Assembly: GCA_964626275.1 (NCBI GenBank)
Contig: CAZVCZ010000055.1
Location: 1 to 10,404 of the forward strand
Length of the DNA: 10,404 bases
Origin: M55B157 sp964626275
Lineage (GTDB): Bacteria > Actinomycetota > Actinomycetes > S36-B12
Reading direction: 5' to 3'
Below the pieces are notes generated by a model, which made no database searches, had not been told where the DNA came from, and saw nothing but the letters and a program-made list of their open reading frames with translations. Position 1 is the first letter of the stretch; the number at the start of each line of letters is the position of its first letter. Below, piece after piece: positions 7,711 to 10,404 of the stretch. Both the position numbers and the translations under genes were made by a program.

Positions 7711-8679
7711 CTAGCGGGCGGTGGCCATCTCCATGGCCTCGGCGACCCACAGCGACCAGGCCGGATCAGGCAGCCATGCCTCCTCGCCCCGAACGGCGAC
7801 GGAGAACTGCTCGATCATCACCTGATAGGGGTCCACCGGAGCAAATTGCTCGATCACCTCATCGGCACCATCCCCGATGCTCACCTGACTGGCCGCCTTG
7901 TAACTGGTGAACGCGTCGGGGCCGATGAAGTCAATCACTCCGGTCGATCCAGCAATCCGCAGCGCTTGATGCTCGGGTCCGGCAATCGAGGCCAGGACCG
8001 CAATGCGACCCGCCGCCCCTGGGCCAGAGAAACCGAAGGCGCATTCCACCGTGAGATCGACCCCACCATCCGCGCGGGCCACCCGCGTTTCGGCGAGGTG
8101 TAGCGGCGCCGCCGATGTCGCCCAGGCCGCGGCGGTGAGGGGGTAGCAGCCAACATCGAGCATCGCTCCACCACCGCGCGCGGGATCGAGTCGATAGTTG
8201 TCCGCGGGAACTCCATCGAAACTGAAGGCCCCGCGAACCGCATGCACCTCTCCGATGTCACCGGCACGAACCAACGCCATAGCCCGCTGGGTGCGCGGAT
8301 GCCAGAGGTTCCAGGTCGCCTCGACGAGCAATCCGCCGTACGCAGCCTCGGCGTCCCGCATGCGCATCGTGGAAGCCGGATCGAGGCCGAGCGGCTTCTC
8401 GCACAGCACCGGCTTGCCCGCGGCGAGCGCAGCGATGGCCCACGGCTCGTGACCGGCGTTGTCGAGGGCGATGTAGATCGCATCGACATCCTCATCGTCG
8501 ATGACGGCGGCGTAGTCGTCGTAGCTGCGCCCCGCGGGCTCGAGCGACTGCGCACGAGTGACATCTCGGGCACCCACTGACTGCAACACTGCGTCATCCG
8601 CAGCGTGGATCGCCGGAGCGATGGCCTCGCGCGCGATCCAGCCGGCACCGAGCAGGCCCCAGCGAACGGGGCTACTCAT
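7711..8679 (-). CDS. Gfo/Idh/MocA family NAD(P)-dependent oxidoreductase (second gene of the pair)
   Basis: The 322-residue protein fits the Gfo/Idh/MocA family of cytoplasmic NAD(P)-dependent sugar, polyol or inositol dehydrogenases. It starts with a Rossmann motif, VRWGLLGAGWIAREAIAPAI (5-24). The family EKP motif is VLCEKPLGL (91-99), with Lys95 the likely catalytic or cofactor-contacting lysine. VEATWNLWHPRT (119-130) matches the conserved helix start after it. The C-terminal domain contains GGGAMLDVGCYPL (169-181), the region of the substrate-binding D-x-G-x-Y pattern. The ATG at 8679 overlaps the TGA of the upstream oxidoreductase gene (ATGA), so the two are translationally coupled. The frame is open upstream to 8880, but that is antiparallel to nothing useful and inside the upstream gene. 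The closest look-alikes are glucose-fructose oxidoreductase or dihydrodiol-dehydrogenase-like enzymes; the substrate is unknown. Confidence 0.9.
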   Translation of the reverse strand: MSSPVRWGLLGAGWIAREAIAPAIHAADDAVLQSVGARDVTRAQSLEPAGRSYDDYAAVIDDEDVDAIYIALDNAGHEPWAIAALAAGKPVLCEKPLGLDPASTMRMRDAEAAYGGLLVEATWNLWHPRTQRAMALVRAGDIGEVHAVRGAFSFDGVPADNYRLDPARGGGAMLDVGCYPLTAAAWATSAAPLHLAETRVARADGGVDLTVECAFGFSGPGAAGRIAVLASIAGPEHQALRIAGSTGVIDFIGPDAFTSYKAASQVSIGDGADEVIEQFAPVDPYQVMIEQFSVAVRGEEAWLPDPAWSLWVAEAMEMATAR

Positions 8680-10212
8680 GCCGGAACGACCGGGGCGCCG
8701 TCCTTCAGCGCGGACCGCTCGGCCGCCTCGAGCATCGAGACCACCCGGCGAGACTGGGCGGCGGTGACCGTCATGGGCAGGCCTTCGTGCAGTAGATCGG
8801 CGAGTTGCTGGTGGAACTCGCCGACCGCGGCCGGGGCGCCAGGGACCTGGGACACCCGCCCGTCCGGGCCGTGCAGCCACAGTTCCGGTGGCGAATCAGC
8901 CGGGGCGAGCGAATCCTCGTCGAGGGTGCCGATGGGGCTGCGCGCAATGACCTTCTCGCGTCGCCAATCCCCGATCAGTCCAGCCTTCGTCCCGGCCAGA
9001 TACCAGCGGGGCTTCAAGGCTGCAGCGAGGTCGGAATAGATGAAGGTGGCCTCGCGACCATCCGAGTAGTGCAACGTCATCCGGGAGTGATCGGCATTAG
9101 TGACGTCGTGCCACATGCGCTTGTGGTTGCGTGCGGTGACGTAGTCGACCTCACCAGGCATGAGCGCGAGCACCTGATCGACGATGTGAGAGCCCCAGTC
9201 GAACAGCGCGCCACCGGACACATCAGCATCGGAATGCCAGTAGTTGCAGGGGTGCTGATAGGCCCCGACGAAAGCTTCGAGGTGGAACACCTCACCGAGA
9301 TCACCGGAGTCGATGAGGTTGGCGATGGCCCGGAAGTCCGGGTCGAATCGCCGGTTCTGGTACACCACGAGTGTCTTGCCCCTCGCCTGCGCAGCCTCGA
9401 TGGCGGCGTCGCATTCCGCGGTCGTCAACGCCATGGGCTTTTCCAGCACGACATGCTTGTTGGCCTCGATGAGGTCGAGTGCCCACTGTCCATGTGTATT
9501 CGGTGGGGTCGACACGATGACAAGGTCGACATCCTCCGCATCGCGCAGCGCCAGGGGATCGTCGGTTGTCGCCACGCCGGGGGTGAAGGATTCAGCGACC
9601 GCGCGCCGATCAGCGGACAGGTCGCACACCATCGCCAGGTCGAGGCCGTCGGTCGCGCGGATGGCACCAGCATGCTCATGCCCGATGGCGCCGTAGCCGA
9701 GGAGTCCGATGCGGATCACCTCGGTAGCAGCGGGCGCACGCTCGGTCATGCGGTGAAGCAGACGATGGATGAGTCGCAAGAACCGGGGGTCGGACCAGGT
9801 CGAGGCTTCCAGCCCGAGGCCGAGCCGCGCGGTCGCCGAGGATGAGTCCCAGGTCATCACGGGCAGGTCGGTAAAGGCCATATTCGCGGTGGCGAGCACC
9901 TCGCCAGGCTGACCGGCGAGGGCCAGCACCCGGTCATCGACGATCACATCATCAGCGAGACCGAGGCCACGGGGCCGGATGCGCACCTCGTGGCGTGGGG
10001 ATGCCGTCGAGGCTGCGACCCCGGGGCCGAAACCGAGCACGGGCAGACCGCTCAGGTCATGCCGGTCCCGTACCGAGCCGATCTCCAACGTCTGCTCCAG
10101 GAGGAGGGCGGCNNNNNNNNNNGATTCCTGCGGCGGGCCACCAGGGGGCCTGTCGGATGGCCTCCGACAGAGGCGACGGAGCATCGTCGGCGAGCAGGAG
10201 CATCCTCGTCAC
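8676..10212 (-). CDS. Gfo/Idh/MocA family oxidoreductase with unrecognised N-terminal region, interrupted by an assembly gap
   Basis: From Met at 9749 the 357 C-terminal residues are a standard Gfo/Idh/MocA oxidoreductase. It has Rossmann motif IRIGLLGYGAIGHEHAGAI, STPPNTHGQWAL, EKP motif VVLEKPMAL, QNRRFDPDF and a C-terminal domain with GGALFDWGSHIVDQVL. The frame continues upstream without a stop for 121 codons to the ten-N gap with strong actinobacterial codon use. Beyond the gap, a GTG at 10212 opens a further 30 well-biased codons (TRMLLLADDAPSPLSEAIRQ...). I therefore read one fused gene, whose frames join if the gap length is a multiple of three. A simple start at 9749 has no ribosome binding site. 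The alternative is a Gfo/Idh gene of 8676-9749 alone, with an upstream gene that has lost its stop. The 3' end overlaps the next oxidoreductase by four bases, which points to a shared sugar or polyol pathway. Confidence 0.75.
9750..10212 (-). other. Unrecognised coding region fused in frame ahead of the Gfo/Idh domain
   Basis: This region encodes about 151 residues plus the gap. Stretches such as GLPVLGFGPGVAAS, VRIRPRGLGLADDVIVDD, GEVLATANMAFTDLPVMTWD and TWSDPRFLRLIHRLLHR look like a folded soluble protein, not a shadow frame. The third codon positions are mostly G or C, and the frame giving TGA next to the internal ATG (shift by one) has poor codon bias. I could not assign a family. It has no signal peptide or membrane segment. 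Confidence 0.6.
10113..10122. other. Assembly gap of ten N inside a gene
   Basis: Ten N interrupt the N-terminal region of the oxidoreductase gene. The frames on either side (GTG at 10212 and codon boundary at 10112) join only if the missing length is a multiple of three, so ten is probably a placeholder. Confidence 0.85.
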
Positions 10213-10220
10213 GAGACCCC

Positions 10221-10226
10221 AGCCTA
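10221..10226 (-). promoter_or_regulatory. Candidate -10 element for a leaderless transcript of the oxidoreductase operon
   Basis: On the minus strand this is TAGGCT, a good actinobacterial -10 (TANNNT), followed by eight bases and the GTG at 10212. The spacing equals that at ettA and would give a leaderless or near-leaderless mRNA. It supports GTG 10212 as the true start. No clear -35 is visible. Confidence 0.45.
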
Positions 10227-10266
10227 GGCGAGATCGATCATTCCCACGCGCGAAGGGCCTGCACGG

Positions 10267-10404
10267 TCACTCGCCCACAGGCCACGTCCCGCGACGGGCG
10301 GCTCGGCCATTGTCGAGGAGCAGGCGATACCGCACACCAGCGAAGTCACCGGCTGGAGTGCGACGTGTGCACAGCATCGTGGAAGCAATGTGGCGCGTAC
10401 CGTC
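10267..10404 (-). CDS. Possible 3' end of a further minus-strand gene (unknown)
   Basis: One minus-strand frame is open from the window edge to a TGA at 10269-10267, giving 45 residues that include RHIASTMLCTRRTPAGDFAG and YRLLLDNGRAARRGTWPVGE. About two thirds of its third positions are G or C, which is weaker than in the other genes here. A plus-strand frame is also open over the same bases but has no start. I do not recognise the product. The 54 bases between this stop and the GTG at 10212 hold the TAGGCT element. Confidence 0.33.
   Translation of the reverse strand, partial: DGTRHIASTMLCTRRTPAGDFAGVRYRLLLDNGRAARRGTWPVGE

Noticed and set aside
7625..7711. Integration site or prophage border at the tRNA gene
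   Set aside because: No integrase, no duplicated tRNA 3' end and no phage-like genes are visible on either side.
8805..9845. Plus-strand open frame of 346 codons opposite the oxidoreductase gene
   Set aside because: It mirrors the codon bias of the opposite gene, shows no family motif, and the minus-strand Gfo/Idh signatures are unmistakable.
9747..9860. A separate upstream gene ending in TGA that overlaps the internal ATG at 9749
   Set aside because: The frame that gives this TGA has poor third-position bias and an unlikely protein sequence; the frame continuous with the oxidoreductase is the coding one.

Overview
The window is high-GC DNA with strong G/C bias at third codon positions, GTG starts and 4-base start/stop overlaps. 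It carries an EttA-type ABC-F gene, an Ssb paralogue and an aglA-type alpha-glucosidase in an order that closely recalls Mycobacterium tuberculosis Rv2471 to Rv2478c. It is therefore most likely chromosomal sequence of an actinobacterium. Two runs of exactly ten N (1655-1664 and 10113-10122) break genes and shift their frames, so this is a gapped draft or metagenome scaffold.

Layout. Bases 2-1324 (+) hold the 3' two-thirds or so of a GH13 alpha-glucosidase. Converging on it is a minus-strand run read right to left: ettA (4134-2437), a hotdog-fold acyl-CoA thioesterase (2427-2008) and a conserved protein of unknown function (2011-1308, gapped). Divergent from ettA is a membrane-bound Brp/Blh-type beta-carotene 15,15'-dioxygenase (4226-5194, +). 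Its stop lies four bases from the end of a second minus-strand run: an Ssb-like protein (7441-6968), the aconitase X large subunit (start in 6949-6910, end 5615) and the aconitase X small subunit (5618-5199). A tRNA-Arg(UCU) (7625-7697, +) follows. A third minus-strand run carries two Gfo/Idh/MocA oxidoreductases (10212-8676 and 8679-7711). The first of these has an in-frame, clearly coding, unrecognised N-terminal region. At the right edge there may be the 3' end of another minus-strand gene.

How the genes work together. The two aconitase X subunits form one dehydratase. The two oxidoreductases are translationally coupled and probably act in one sugar or polyol pathway. The dioxygenase would supply retinal, but no rhodopsin or carotenoid gene is visible here. 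EttA and the Ssb-like protein are housekeeping genes that look like the conserved backbone; the dioxygenase and aconitase X genes sit between them where M. tuberculosis has none.

I saw no insertion sequence, CRISPR array, phage gene or recognisable defence system. The points most worth checking are the aconitase X pair in an ssb operon, the threefold 18-bp repeat that multiplies its start region, the unknown N-terminal region on the oxidoreductase, the palindrome ahead of ssb, and the orphan retinal-forming enzyme.
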